64,000 bases of DNA. Origin: a virus. The stretch covers positions 1 to 64,000 of IMG/VR virus record IMGVR_UViG_3300033145_000767; one strand, written 5' to 3'. The position numbers were made by a program, and so were the translations under genes. The notes below the pieces were generated by a model. The model saw only the letters and a program-made list of their open reading frames with translations. It was not told the origin of the DNA and made no database searches. This document shows, in pieces, positions 32,432-40,554 of the stretch (position 1 is the stretch's first letter; each line of letters begins with the position of its first letter).

Positions 32432-32596
32432 ATGACGCCAAAAGAAATTTGTCCGATTTGTTATAATGATTCTTTAAATTTCGATATTAAAAACGAGAAA
32501 GTTATAATTACTTGTAGTAAATGTTATTATAAACATACTAAATATAAAAGTACATATGTCAGTCTTGTTAGTAATGAAGGGTGGAAATTAAAATGA
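32432..32596 (+). CDS. Zinc-ribbon protein (54 aa)
   Basis: CPICYNDS near residue 7 and CSKCYY near residue 31 form a zinc ribbon. Good GGAG site. Function unknown. Confidence 0.6.
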   Translation: MTPKEICPICYNDSLNFDIKNEKVIITCSKCYYKHTKYKSTYVSLVSNEGWKLK

Positions 32597-32736
32597 TAAA
32601 TAAAGAATTTTTATTAGAAACCATGTTAGACATTTTAGTTAAAGGAAGAGAAATTAATAAGGAAGCCAAGAGATTAGATATTGACGATATGGAATTGAGG
32701 TATTGTTTTTGTACTCAATTAGACTGTTTAGAATAA
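32593..32736 (+). CDS. Small acidic protein (47 aa)
   Basis: MINKEFLLETMLDILVKG; four-base overlap with the previous gene. Predicted helical with CFC near the end. Not recognised. Confidence 0.5.
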   Translation: MINKEFLLETMLDILVKGREINKEAKRLDIDDMELRYCFCTQLDCLE

Positions 32737-32765
32737 AATCCACAAGGCAATAGGAGGGTAAAGTG

Positions 32766-33209
32766 ATGGATAAACCTAGATTGGTAACAGATAGGGAATA
32801 TGGAGATTGGGCTAAAAAGAAGATAGAATCGCTGACTAAACAGGTTGAGGAGTTAAAAGAGGTAGTTAAGAAAACAAACTTCTTAATCAGAGAACCAAAT
32901 ACTACTGTTAATGTTGGTGCTTTAATTCAAGAAAACCAAGAGTTGAAAGATGAAATCCAAATTATTACTGCACCACAAAATTCAACAGGTAAGGTATATT
33001 TAGACCTCCAAGCACGCATTAAAGAACAGGGTAATGTTTTACAAAAGTCAGCAATTTCACAAGCTAAAATCCAAGCCAAGTTATCAAGAGTAACTAAAGT
33101 AGCCAATTACCCAGAAGAGCCTAATGGTGCTAATATGAATAAAAGTTTAGTCTGGGATTATAAAGAAAGATTAGATTCAATAGTCAACATGATAGAGGGT
33201 AAGAAATAA
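32766..33209 (+). CDS. Coiled-coil protein (147 aa)
   Basis: AGGAGG site. Residues about 10-110 have heptad-like Leu/Val spacing (KKIESLTKQVEELKEVVKK, IQENQELKDEIQII). Probably oligomeric. A scaffold or chaperone role is possible; the family is not recognised. Confidence 0.65.
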   Translation: MDKPRLVTDREYGDWAKKKIESLTKQVEELKEVVKKTNFLIREPNTTVNVGALIQENQELKDEIQIITAPQNSTGKVYLDLQARIKEQGNVLQKSAISQAKIQAKLSRVTKVANYPEEPNGANMNKSLVWDYKERLDSIVNMIEGKK

Positions 33210-33214
33210 TAAAC

Positions 33215-33243
33215 TTGCAATTTCAACATTTATGGGATATACT
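33215..33243 (+). promoter_or_regulatory. Sigma70-type promoter (site E)
   Basis: TTGCAA 33215-33220, 17-bp spacer, TATACT 33238-33243. It also contains TTTCAA and TATGGGA, so it is a hybrid of the common promoter and the phage class. It starts 17 bases before the next gene. Confidence 0.6.
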
Positions 33244-33259
33244 ATATATGGAGGATAAA

Positions 33260-33616
33260 ATGAAAAGATTAATGGCGTGTGTGGTTTTGGTTATGGCAGT
33301 TATGGTAATATCACTTGGCAGATTAGGAAATAATAGAGAAAGTAATTTTGGGTCGGCAACTGTTGTGCATTCTCCTGTAAATCAGGTTAAACCGCTTGAT
33401 GTTCAAATAATAGAAATACAAGAAGCTATTGATGCTCAAAGTAAAGAATTAAGAGAATTAAAAATTAGAGTACAAGCTGATTTTATTCGTCAAGGTTATG
33501 GCAACAGGACTCTTTATGCGTATATTAAACAGCTAAAACAAGAAAATAGGAATATAAAACAATATTTAGAGTTAAAAGGTAAAGATGAGTGTAAAGGTGA
33601 TGGTGATTGCAAATGA
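33260..33616 (+). CDS. Membrane-anchored coiled-coil protein (118 aa)
   Basis: MKRLMACVVLVMAVMVISLG is a signal anchor. The rest is a helical stalk (IQEAIDAQSKELRELKIRV, IKQLKQENRNIKQYLEL) with an acidic Cys-containing end. This resembles the inner-membrane subunit of a spanin or holin-associated protein, but no lysis genes are nearby. Confidence 0.6.
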   Translation: MKRLMACVVLVMAVMVISLGRLGNNRESNFGSATVVHSPVNQVKPLDVQIIEIQEAIDAQSKELRELKIRVQADFIRQGYGNRTLYAYIKQLKQENRNIKQYLELKGKDECKGDGDCK

Positions 33617-34092
33617 GTAAAGAACTAATAGTAATGGCTGGGAACATAGGTACAGGTAAGACCACTTATGTTAAGAATTATCAGAAGGAAGGCTATATAG
33701 TTATAGCAAGAGATACCTTAAGATATGCAATAGGTGGGGGAACTTATGTATTTAACCTAGACTATGAACCTATTGTACATGCAACAGAAAAATATTTACT
33801 TAGAAAATTTCTTGATTTAGGTGTAAACATAGTTATAGATGAAACAAATGTTACAGCAAGAAGTAGGAGAGTTTTGGATGTAGAGGCAAAACAGGGGGGT
33901 TACAAAGTAATATGCATAGTAATGCCTAGGCTATCTAAAAAGGATAGTGTTGATAGGCGTATGCAAAACCCCCATGATTGCCCAGATAGAACAGTATGGG
34001 AAGGTGTATGGGGAAGATTTAATGACAAGTATGAAGAACCTAAGTACTCAGAAGGCTTTGATGAGATTAATTTTATAACTGATTGGGCTTAA
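33613..34092 (+). CDS. Polynucleotide kinase-like P-loop kinase
   Basis: 159 residues. GNIGTGKTTY is the P-loop and VIARDTLRYAIGGG and IVIDETNVTARSRR are the lid and substrate segments of T4 Pnk-type 5' kinases. The phosphatase domain of T4 Pnk is absent. It phosphorylates 5' ends of DNA or RNA, helpful in repair or tRNA rescue. Confidence 0.85.
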   Translation: MSKELIVMAGNIGTGKTTYVKNYQKEGYIVIARDTLRYAIGGGTYVFNLDYEPIVHATEKYLLRKFLDLGVNIVIDETNVTARSRRVLDVEAKQGGYKVICIVMPRLSKKDSVDRRMQNPHDCPDRTVWEGVWGRFNDKYEEPKYSEGFDEINFITDWA

Positions 34093-34093
34093 T

Positions 34094-34264
34094 ATGCATA
34101 AAGTAATTATACTTTTAAAAGAGGGTAAAAAGGTTGAAAGCTCTTTTACCGAATATGATAAAGCTTGTGAGGCTGTATCTTTATTATGGTACGGTACAGG
34201 GGAGGTACACCCTTATATGATTGAAAAAATCTTCTTGGAGGCTGACAATGGAAAGAGAAAATAA
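34094..34264 (+). CDS. Hypothetical protein (56 aa)
   Basis: MHKVIILLKEGKKVESSFTEYDKA; one base after the kinase stop. Strand-helix arrangement. Not recognised. Confidence 0.5.
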   Translation: MHKVIILLKEGKKVESSFTEYDKACEAVSLLWYGTGEVHPYMIEKIFLEADNGKRK

Positions 34265-34511
34265 TTGTGATATGAAAGAATTTTGTCAGAATAACTTTGA
34301 AAAGCATGGCATGTACACATGCTTTAACCAGATTTATTACTACGATAATTTATGTACTAGAATAGGTAAAAGAAAAAAGAAAGGCTATCAAAAATGCGAG
34401 ACAAAAGAGAAGAGGCAATTGAAGCAAAGGAAAGACTTGAAAGAGAGAACAGAAAAAAGAAGGGCAACAAAGAAAAGAGTAATGAAAAAGTACAGGACAA
34501 AGAACCACTAA
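34248..34511 (+). CDS. Basic protein with Cys-containing N-terminus (87 aa)
   Basis: MERENNCDMKEFCQNNFEKHG then CFNQIYYYDNLC; the last 40 residues are almost all Lys, Arg and Thr. Preceded by TTGGAGG. The basic tail is encoded by DNA that is also the start of the next gene in another frame. Confidence 0.5.
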   Translation: MERENNCDMKEFCQNNFEKHGMYTCFNQIYYYDNLCTRIGKRKKKGYQKCETKEKRQLKQRKDLKERTEKRRATKKRVMKKYRTKNH

Positions 34512-34702
34512 AATTCTTTGTACAGATTGGGGACTGTAACCCTCATATATACAATATAGTTATAGGGTTCAACCCTGAAATTGATTATGCTGGTTTAAAA
34601 TTTGATGAGAATTTATTAAAGGGTATAGTAGAAGATACAAATAAAGCATTAGTACCAGTACTTAAAAGATATGTTAAACAACTAAAAAAGGCTAACAAAT
34701 AA
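34394..34702 (+). CDS. Hypothetical protein with charged N-terminus (102 aa)
   Basis: Residues 1-36 are charged (REEAIEAKERLEREN) and the remaining 65 look like a compact alpha/beta fold (FFVQIGDCNPHIYNIVIGFNPE). It overlaps the previous gene by 118 bases in a different frame. Confidence 0.55.
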   Translation: MRDKREEAIEAKERLERENRKKKGNKEKSNEKVQDKEPLKFFVQIGDCNPHIYNIVIGFNPEIDYAGLKFDENLLKGIVEDTNKALVPVLKRYVKQLKKANK

Positions 34703-34963
34703 ATGAAAAAAGAATTTAAAATCCCATTTTGGACATTCATGTTCTTTATTATATGCTACTCTAATCAAGGGTTAGCAGGTTTACCAGAACAATGTTTGTA
34801 TTATTTAAAGAGGGAATCTTGGGGTTTGTCAGCTACATCTATAGGCCTTATTGGTATAATAACAGGTCTAGCTTGGTATACAAAGGTCTTGTGGGGCTAT
34901 CTAAATGATTATACTCCGTTAAGAAAAATAAAAATAAGATTTAGAAAAAAAGGAAAGAAATGA
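34703..34963 (+). CDS. Split transporter, N-terminal part (86 aa)
   Basis: Two membrane helices (FWTFMFFIICYSNQGLAGLP and SIGLIGIITGLAWYTKVLWG) followed by GYLNDYTPLRKIK, the G..D..P-[LR]..[KR] loop of major facilitator/BT1-type transporters. It then ends in basic residues. The next gene supplies about ten more helices, so the two together equal one 12-helix carrier. Confidence 0.7.
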   Translation: MKKEFKIPFWTFMFFIICYSNQGLAGLPEQCLYYLKRESWGLSATSIGLIGIITGLAWYTKVLWGYLNDYTPLRKIKIRFRKKGKK

Positions 34964-35991
34964 TTATTAAACTACCTTATAAGTATGAAGTAACTATTGA
35001 AATAACAAAAGACAGGTACTTATCTAAGTACTATTTATATATAGCTTATTCATTGATTATAGCTTGTATACTATATATAGTTACATTTGGCTTAAATATT
35101 GTAAGCCTTATTGTAACAGGGTTACTAATTAATATTGGAATTGCTTTAGCAGATGTAGCAAATGATAAGCAGATGTGTTTAATAGAAAGAGAGCATAATT
35201 TAAAAGGGAAGGTTCAAGCTATTCAATGGGCATCATTAAGTGTATGTAGCTTAGTTGTATCTTTACTTGGGGCATACTTAGCTTCCACATTACCAGAACC
35301 TTTAAATTATAAACTAGCTTATGGTATTTGTATAATAATACCTATAAGTGCATTAATATATTTGAGAACAAAATATTTTGAAGAGCCTGTAAAAGAAGTT
35401 AAGAAGTTTACTTTAAGTGTATTTAGATATTTGAAAAATAAAGACTTCTTACTTGGTCTAGCCTTTATAGTTTTACTTAGGTTTAGCCCATCCTTTGGTA
35501 CAGGGCTTATGATTAAATGCAGAGAAGAATTATTTATTGGTAAGATGTTCCTAGGTTATGTTGGGGCATTGGGTACAGTAGTAGGTATGGTAGGTTATGG
35601 CTTATATTATTGGAAAGCACATAAGTTTCCTATTAAAAAAATGTTATATTTTACAATAGTATTTGGGGCTATAACAAGTCTTTTCTACCTATATCTGCCT
35701 AGTAAGTGGTTTTTAGTTGCTTACAGTCTATTATTTGGGGCATTTGAGGGTATATCTTTCTTAGCTGTTATGTCCTTCATGGTTAAGATATTACCTACTG
35801 GAAGTGAAGCTATGTTTTATGCATTAGTTACATCAGCTAATAACTTATCTAGTAGATTAGGTAGTGCATTTGGTGGTATAATATATGATAACTTTGGCTA
35901 TAATATGAATGTAGTAGTAGCAAGTTTGTGCACTTTTTTATGCATATTCATAATCCCACACTTAAAAATAGAGGAGATACCTAATGAGTAA
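34960..35991 (+). CDS. Split transporter, main part (343 aa)
   Basis: ATGA overlap with the N-terminal part. About ten membrane helices (YLYIAYSLIIACILYIVTFG to VVVASLCTFLCIFIIP). ALADVANDKQMCLIE and FEGISFLAVMSFMVK sit in loops as in folate-biopterin/MFS carriers. Its first 25 residues (KLPYKYEVTIEITKDRYL) are an extra soluble strand pair at the join. The substrate is unknown. Confidence 0.7.
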   Translation: MIIKLPYKYEVTIEITKDRYLSKYYLYIAYSLIIACILYIVTFGLNIVSLIVTGLLINIGIALADVANDKQMCLIEREHNLKGKVQAIQWASLSVCSLVVSLLGAYLASTLPEPLNYKLAYGICIIIPISALIYLRTKYFEEPVKEVKKFTLSVFRYLKNKDFLLGLAFIVLLRFSPSFGTGLMIKCREELFIGKMFLGYVGALGTVVGMVGYGLYYWKAHKFPIKKMLYFTIVFGAITSLFYLYLPSKWFLVAYSLLFGAFEGISFLAVMSFMVKILPTGSEAMFYALVTSANNLSSRLGSAFGGIIYDNFGYNMNVVVASLCTFLCIFIIPHLKIEEIPNE

Positions 35992-36037
35992 GTTAAAAGT
36001 ATTAAACTTATATGCAGATATAGGGGGTAAAAGATGA
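35984..36037 (+). pseudogene. Stub of a cytosine-methyltransferase-like N-terminus
   Basis: 17 codons, MSKLKVLNLYADIGGKR, then stop. KVLNLYAGIGG is the SAM-binding motif I at the start of phage DNA-methyltransferase-like proteins; here G is replaced by D and the rest is missing. Probably the scar of a deleted gene. Confidence 0.45.
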
Positions 36038-36336
36038 AAAAATTGTTAGCCAAACTAAACTTATGGTGGGCAGTAAAAACTAATAAGAAAGTGAAACAGC
36101 AGTATGAAGCAAAGAAAAAAATGGATTTCTTTTATAAGAGGTTAAAATTAGGCTTATGGGTACTTTATCTTGTTGATAATAAAATGAAAGAGTTAGGGTT
36201 TAGTAGAGAGCAAAAGAAACAAATGAGGAGAAGTTACTTTAAAGATGGTATATTATCTTCAACATTTATGAATAAACTAATCAATGACACTAACATTATT
36301 GAGGAGATAAAGAATTATGAACGAAGAAAGGTATAA
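36034..36336 (+). CDS. Helical basic protein (100 aa)
   Basis: MKKLLAKLNLWWAVKTNKKV, with GGGGG upstream. Lys-rich helices throughout. Overlaps the methyltransferase stub and the next gene. Not recognised. Confidence 0.6.
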   Translation: MKKLLAKLNLWWAVKTNKKVKQQYEAKKKMDFFYKRLKLGLWVLYLVDNKMKELGFSREQKKQMRRSYFKDGILSSTFMNKLINDTNIIEEIKNYERRKV

Positions 36337-36661
36337 AACACCAGATGATAAGTTGACCTGTAAAGACTGTAAGGCAGTTATTGAAGATAAAGTGAACTGT
36401 TTAGCAAACATAATAATTCTTACAGAAGATGCAGAATCAATAATAACCCTTGAGATGAAACAAGCTTTAAACATAATAGAGGACTATAGTTATAAAAAAT
36501 ATTACCATTTAAGTGCCTCACAGATAGTATTATTTAGACCAGATATTGCAGTAAAGGCATTTAAAAGAATATTTAAAAAACCTATATTCTTTGGGTTTGA
36601 GTTTAGCATACTTTGTAAGAGTTGCTATGCATTACATAAGGTTAAACACCCTCTCAAATAG
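36317..36661 (+). CDS. Zinc-ribbon protein (114 aa)
   Basis: CKDCKAVI near residue 15 and CKSCYALHK near residue 100 bracket a helical domain, so the metal site closes the fold. Starts inside the previous gene. Function unknown. Confidence 0.6.
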   Translation: MNEERYKTPDDKLTCKDCKAVIEDKVNCLANIIILTEDAESIITLEMKQALNIIEDYSYKKYYHLSASQIVLFRPDIAVKAFKRIFKKPIFFGFEFSILCKSCYALHKVKHPLK

Positions 36662-36670
36662 TTGTTGAGT

Positions 36671-36704
36671 TTTCATCCAATATGCTATAATTGAAGTAGA
36701 GGGT
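36671..36704 (+). promoter_or_regulatory. Phage-type promoter (site C)
   Basis: TTTCAT 36671-36676, 9 bp, TATAAT 36686-36691, then TGAAGTAGAGGGT. Upstream TTGTTGAG may add a -35-like element. It drives the nucleotide and replication genes from 36734. Confidence 0.7.
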
Positions 36705-36733
36705 AGAAATAGGTAGAAACTTAAAAAGGAGAC

Positions 36734-37447
36734 ATGATGATACACATAGAGAGATTTATAGATAATACATTTTTAAAGGGGGGCAATAGAGCAAAGTTGC
36801 TAGATGATTTTATGAGTACATATAAACATGCCTTTAGGTCATTATGTACCAATGAGGGTAACCTTGAGTTAGCTAAAGAGGCTAAAGTGTTATTCCCTTC
36901 ATCCCCAACTAAACTGGCTATTGTTAGAAATTTTCCTTATGGAACATCTAGTAAGCCTGCACCTATAGAAGATAGGGAAATTGACGAATATGATGTAGTT
37001 ATACCGCATAAGTTAATAGCAAGAAACAAAGTAGACAAGGTAAAGTTTTTCTTAGACGCCTACTACAGAACAGGTAGAACCATTAAGTGGGTAATAGAAG
37101 AACCTCTATATGAAGACTATGAAATATCGGAGCTAGTAAATTTTATATACTCTCATTATATGGAGGGAAGATATAATAATAGAGTTTATATAAAATCAAA
37201 CTCTGGGTTTGTAGACAGAAAGAGGGCATTTAATACAGTTGTTAAACTATTTCCAAGCCTTGTTAGAAGGGTTGCACCTAAAGAACACCTTGGGGTAAAG
37301 ATTTCGGGTTGGGTATCAACACTAAAACAGGCGAGGAGAATTGCACAGCAAGATTGTATTATGGGCTCATCTAAAGGTTTAAAAATATTTTATGAACAGC
37401 AGAACTTAAAATATGATACTGCAAATAAAAGAATTATAGAGGGGTAG
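36734..37447 (+). CDS. Hypothetical protein (237 aa)
   Basis: Start is one of two adjacent ATGs (36734 or 36737, the latter better spaced from AAGGAG). Mixed alpha/beta; EEPLYEDYEISELVNFIY and RRIAQQDCIMGSS are the clearest blocks. First gene after promoter C. No family recognised. Confidence 0.65.
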   Translation: MMIHIERFIDNTFLKGGNRAKLLDDFMSTYKHAFRSLCTNEGNLELAKEAKVLFPSSPTKLAIVRNFPYGTSSKPAPIEDREIDEYDVVIPHKLIARNKVDKVKFFLDAYYRTGRTIKWVIEEPLYEDYEISELVNFIYSHYMEGRYNNRVYIKSNSGFVDRKRAFNTVVKLFPSLVRRVAPKEHLGVKISGWVSTLKQARRIAQQDCIMGSSKGLKIFYEQQNLKYDTANKRIIEG

Positions 37448-37448
37448 T

Positions 37449-37604
37449 ATGAAGAAGTATAAACTTTTTGTAACCTATGGACTAATGGTGGCCAGTAATA
37501 ACCCTTTGTACCTAAGAGTAGGGTTTCATAATAGGGGGGCAAAGTATGGGTTATACATTGATACCTTAGTAAGTAGAACATGGGTGTACCTGAAAAGAGG
37601 TTAG
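37449..37604 (+). CDS. Small beta-rich protein (51 aa)
   Basis: MKKYKLFVTYGLMVASNNPL; strands rich in Tyr and Gly. One base after the previous stop. Not recognised. Confidence 0.5.
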   Translation: MKKYKLFVTYGLMVASNNPLYLRVGFHNRGAKYGLYIDTLVSRTWVYLKRG

Positions 37605-37606
37605 TT

Positions 37607-37825
37607 ATGGTAAGAAAAAATAGTAAAAAGTATAGAATAGCTAAAAGACTAGGGGAAATATACTTAGCCTTAAAAGAACTCTCTGGAGAATTGCAGGAAT
37701 TTGCAGAAGACCATGAACTAGGTAGTATAGGTAATATGCTTTTAGATGATATTAAAAAGATAGAGCAAGCAGACCACGATTTAATTCGGGTTGCTCACAA
37801 ATTAATAAAAGAGGGGGGAAACTAG
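37607..37825 (+). CDS. Small helical protein (72 aa)
   Basis: Start at 37607 directly after the previous stop. Acidic/basic helices (LGEIYLALKELSGELQEFAED). Overlaps the next start by one base. Not recognised. Confidence 0.55.
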   Translation: MVRKNSKKYRIAKRLGEIYLALKELSGELQEFAEDHELGSIGNMLLDDIKKIEQADHDLIRVAHKLIKEGGN

Positions 37826-38418
37826 TGTTAATTAATAAAATAAACTCTATGAAAAATCTTGATGATTTTTTATATACTACTTACCTAATTGGTGCTATGG
37901 AAGAGAAAGCCGAAGGTGATAGTGGAGAGTCTAAAAGAGAGGTATTTTTTAATGGGTTAGTAAAAAGAAATGTATTCCCTATAGACTCAACTAGAACTGA
38001 AGTTATGAGAACAGGTTTTACTTCTAAAGAACTTAAAGAAAAAATGGCAGGTTGGACAGCTTCAGGTAATAAAGAACTAAGAAAAAAATATGCTAAATGT
38101 ATCTGGGAAGGAAGAAATATGGTTGATGAAGATTTTAACCTAATATACATTCCAGGCGATTTTCATGCAGTTAAGATTTCTAATTGGATAACAGCCGTTA
38201 TAAATGAAGGGGATAGACCTTGTGGTACATTTGGTGAAGCTGGTGTAGCTACAGATATAAAGATACCTATTTATATAATAACTGAGCTACCAAAATATAA
38301 ATTGCCAGGAAGCTTAATACAATGGATGGATATTAATGATGGGGAAGTATTTAAAACTCAAAGAGAGTATTTTAACTTTATAGATAAAAAATATGTTTTA
38401 AAGGAGAAAAAAAGATGA
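37825..38418 (+). CDS. Nucleoside 2-deoxyribosyltransferase-like protein
   Basis: 197 residues, GTG-type start coupled to the gene before it. YLIGAMEEKAEG, a SKREVFFNGLVKRNVFPIDSTR segment and CGTFGEAGVATDIKIPIYIITE match the fold of deoxyribosyltransferases and DUF4406 proteins. The catalytic Glu may be in the GTFGEAG segment. Role in nucleotide salvage or base exchange is likely given the next gene. Confidence 0.7.
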   Translation: MLINKINSMKNLDDFLYTTYLIGAMEEKAEGDSGESKREVFFNGLVKRNVFPIDSTRTEVMRTGFTSKELKEKMAGWTASGNKELRKKYAKCIWEGRNMVDEDFNLIYIPGDFHAVKISNWITAVINEGDRPCGTFGEAGVATDIKIPIYIITELPKYKLPGSLIQWMDINDGEVFKTQREYFNFIDKKYVLKEKKR

Positions 38419-38876
38419 GCAATGAAAAACCCACTAACCCAAAAGGTATTATTGGTAGTAGTAAACTACCTTTTCACCTTTGCCCAACAACCTTTATAGC
38501 AGGGGTATCAATGGCTTTTCTTGAAGGTTGCTTAAAGTATGGCAGAAGTAATTTTAGAGCAGCAGGGGCAAGGTCTAGTATTTATTATGATGCAACAATG
38601 AGGCATTTAATATCATGGTTTGAGGGGGAAGATATAGACCCTGATAGCGGGATACATCATTTATATAAAGCAGGGGCTTGTTTAGCAGTAATAGCTGATG
38701 CTATGGAAGCAGATAAATTAAATGATGATAGAATGATTAAGGGAGGTTATGAAGATATAATTAAAAAATTTACCCCTTTAATTAAAGAGATAAAAGAAAG
38801 GCATAAAGGTAAAAACCCTAAACATTATACTATAAAAGATAACAAAAAGGAGGAACAGGATGAAGTTAAAAGTTAA
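38415..38876 (+). CDS. dATP/dGTP diphosphohydrolase-like protein
   Basis: 153 residues. NPKGIIGSSKLPFHLCP, EGCLKYGRSNFR, YYDATMRHLISWFEGEDIDPDSG and HHLYKAGACLAVIADA match the all-alpha phage dATP/dGTP diphosphohydrolase domain. It would shape dNTP pools. Relatives occur in phages with altered adenine, but no PurZ is visible here. Confidence 0.8.
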   Translation: MSNEKPTNPKGIIGSSKLPFHLCPTTFIAGVSMAFLEGCLKYGRSNFRAAGARSSIYYDATMRHLISWFEGEDIDPDSGIHHLYKAGACLAVIADAMEADKLNDDRMIKGGYEDIIKKFTPLIKEIKERHKGKNPKHYTIKDNKKEEQDEVKS

Positions 38877-39219
38877 AGAAGTACTAAGTATGAAAGAAGT
38901 TTTACAGAAACTAATAGGTCAAGATTTAGATACAGTAGTAAGTTATGATGTAGAGGAAATAGTTTCAAGTATTAATGAAGAATTAGCTACTTATAATAAA
39001 ACTAAAACTAAACTTATAAAGAAACTAGGTAAAGAAGATAAAGATAAAAAGACTATTGTAGTTGAAAAAGAAAACATAGAAAAATATAATAAAGAGTTAG
39101 TTAAAATATTAGAAAAAGAAGTAGAAATAAAAGGTAACAAAATTAAAGTTTCAAGACTAGAGGGAAGTAAATTAAATGTTATAGAAGTTGCTAGAATTAA
39201 ACCTATACTAGAAAGATGA
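38860..39219 (+). CDS. Coiled-coil protein (119 aa)
   Basis: Starts after AGGAGGAACAG inside the previous gene. Residues 20-100 are Lys/Glu-rich helices (EELATYNKTKTKLIKKLG). The end overlaps the start of a homing endonuclease. Not recognised. Confidence 0.6.
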   Translation: MKLKVKEVLSMKEVLQKLIGQDLDTVVSYDVEEIVSSINEELATYNKTKTKLIKKLGKEDKDKKTIVVEKENIEKYNKELVKILEKEVEIKGNKIKVSRLEGSKLNVIEVARIKPILER

Positions 39220-39671
39220 AAATGAGCATTAAAAATGAGTACTACAAAAAGTATCCTTGGCTACACTCTTTAATGTTAGCTAAACAAAGGTGTAACAATA
39301 AAAAAAATAATAGGTATAAAACCTATGGTGGTAGGGGTATAAAACTATTTTTAACCAAGGAAGCCATAAAGAAACTTTGGTTTAGAGATAAAGCATTTAA
39401 TATGATTAAGCCCTCTATAGACCGTATTAATAATGATGGGAATTATGGGTTTAGTAATTGTAGGTTTATTGAAACATCCGATAATGTAATTAAATCTAAA
39501 GAAAAAATTATTAATCAATATGATTTACAAGGTAAATTTATTAAATCTTGGAAAAGCCAAATTGAAATACAAAATACTTTAGGTTTTTTACAATGCTGTA
39601 TTTCAGATGTTTGTAGAAAGAAACAAAAAACTGCTTATAGTTTTATTTGGAAGTTTAAAAAAGAGAGGTAG
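39216..39671 (+). CDS. Homing endonuclease, IDRINNDG family
   Basis: 151 residues: YPWLHSLMLAKQRCNN, YGGRGI, FRDKAFNMIKPSIDRINND and NCRFIE, then a NUMOD1-like tail (QYDLQGKFIKSWKSQIEI..SDVCRKKQKTAYSFIWKF). Near-identical core to the copy at 45839. Starts within the last codons of the upstream gene. Confidence 0.87.
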   Translation: MKMSIKNEYYKKYPWLHSLMLAKQRCNNKKNNRYKTYGGRGIKLFLTKEAIKKLWFRDKAFNMIKPSIDRINNDGNYGFSNCRFIETSDNVIKSKEKIINQYDLQGKFIKSWKSQIEIQNTLGFLQCCISDVCRKKQKTAYSFIWKFKKER

Positions 39672-39675
39672 TACT

Positions 39676-40140
39676 ATGGAAAAAGTCGTAACTTATAGTG
39701 AATTAGTAGACTTATGTAAATCAGAGGGGGGTATAGAACAGCTTAAGGGTTATATACAGGATGTAGCAGATATAGTAAATGACTGTACTTTAGATTTTTT
39801 AAATGATGTAGCTTTTACTATAGACGAATACCAGAAGATACAGAAAACCTTAACAGGTTGTGTAATGTATTTAAACCCTATAGTTAATTATGCTAGTACA
39901 GTTAAGAGAAATGAATCCTTAAGAAAGTTTGTATCTCTTAAAGACAACTTTATTCCTGCTACTGTAAAGGATAAGTTTGTAGCTACATCAGCAACTAATG
40001 AAGCAGAGCTTAGTGTAGCTAGTTTTAGGGAAGTAAGAGACATGGCAGAAGCTTATCTTAAATCTTCTGAAAGTGGTATATATACCTGTAAAGACAGAGT
40101 ATTAGAGAAGAAGAAAGAATTTAAGGCAAGTAATGAATAG
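39676..40140 (+). CDS. Helical protein near recombination genes (154 aa)
   Basis: ATG at 39676 with GAGAGG upstream. Mostly helical: CKSEGGIEQLKGYIQDVADI, SFREVRDMAEAYLKSSESGI. Position suggests a replication or recombination accessory, but no family can be named. Confidence 0.6.
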   Translation: MEKVVTYSELVDLCKSEGGIEQLKGYIQDVADIVNDCTLDFLNDVAFTIDEYQKIQKTLTGCVMYLNPIVNYASTVKRNESLRKFVSLKDNFIPATVKDKFVATSATNEAELSVASFREVRDMAEAYLKSSESGIYTCKDRVLEKKKEFKASNE

Positions 40141-40237
40141 TATATTTATTATAATAGTTATTAATTTGAATACGCCATCTGAAGAAGATGAATACTGGCA
40201 TAATCATTTTATGAAAAACCTGGAGGAAGATGAATGA
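40133..40237 (+). CDS. Tiny acidic protein (34 aa)
   Basis: MNSIFIIIVINLNTPSEEDEY; overlaps both neighbours and ends with the AGGAAGATGA ribosome site region of the next gene. Weak support. Confidence 0.35.
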   Translation: MNSIFIIIVINLNTPSEEDEYWHNHFMKNLEEDE

Positions 40238-40554
40238 GTAACACTAAGAGAGGTAAATCAACAGATAAGTATAAAAAATATAATCATCACCATGAAATAC
40301 TAAATGAACATAAAATAGTGGATTTTAATAATGGTAAATTTGTAGCTAATATTGAAGCTATACCTTTATTAAAAGCACTTAATGAAATAGGTTTAAGAAC
40401 AAGAACACATCACATTGGAAAAGAAAAAGAGGCTTTTATAAGTATTTTATTAGATAAAGATGTAAGTATAGAAATAAAAACTGTATTTGAAAGAGATGCA
40501 GATAGAACTAAATACACTGGTAAAAAAGAATTATTAATTTCTTGGAGAAAATAA
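40234..40554 (+). CDS. Hypothetical protein (106 aa)
   Basis: Basic N-terminus with HHH, then an alpha/beta core (VANIEAIPLLKALNEIGLRTRTHHIG). GGAGGAAG site. Not recognised. Confidence 0.6.
   Translation: MSNTKRGKSTDKYKKYNHHHEILNEHKIVDFNNGKFVANIEAIPLLKALNEIGLRTRTHHIGKEKEAFISILLDKDVSIEIKTVFERDADRTKYTGKKELLISWRK

Noticed and set aside
33260-33616. Spanin
   Set aside because: Shape is suggestive (anchor plus helical stalk), but no outer partner or lysis gene is present.
38415-38876. 2-aminoadenine (Z) genome
   Set aside because: The diphosphohydrolase-like protein alone is not enough; PurZ is not present in the window.
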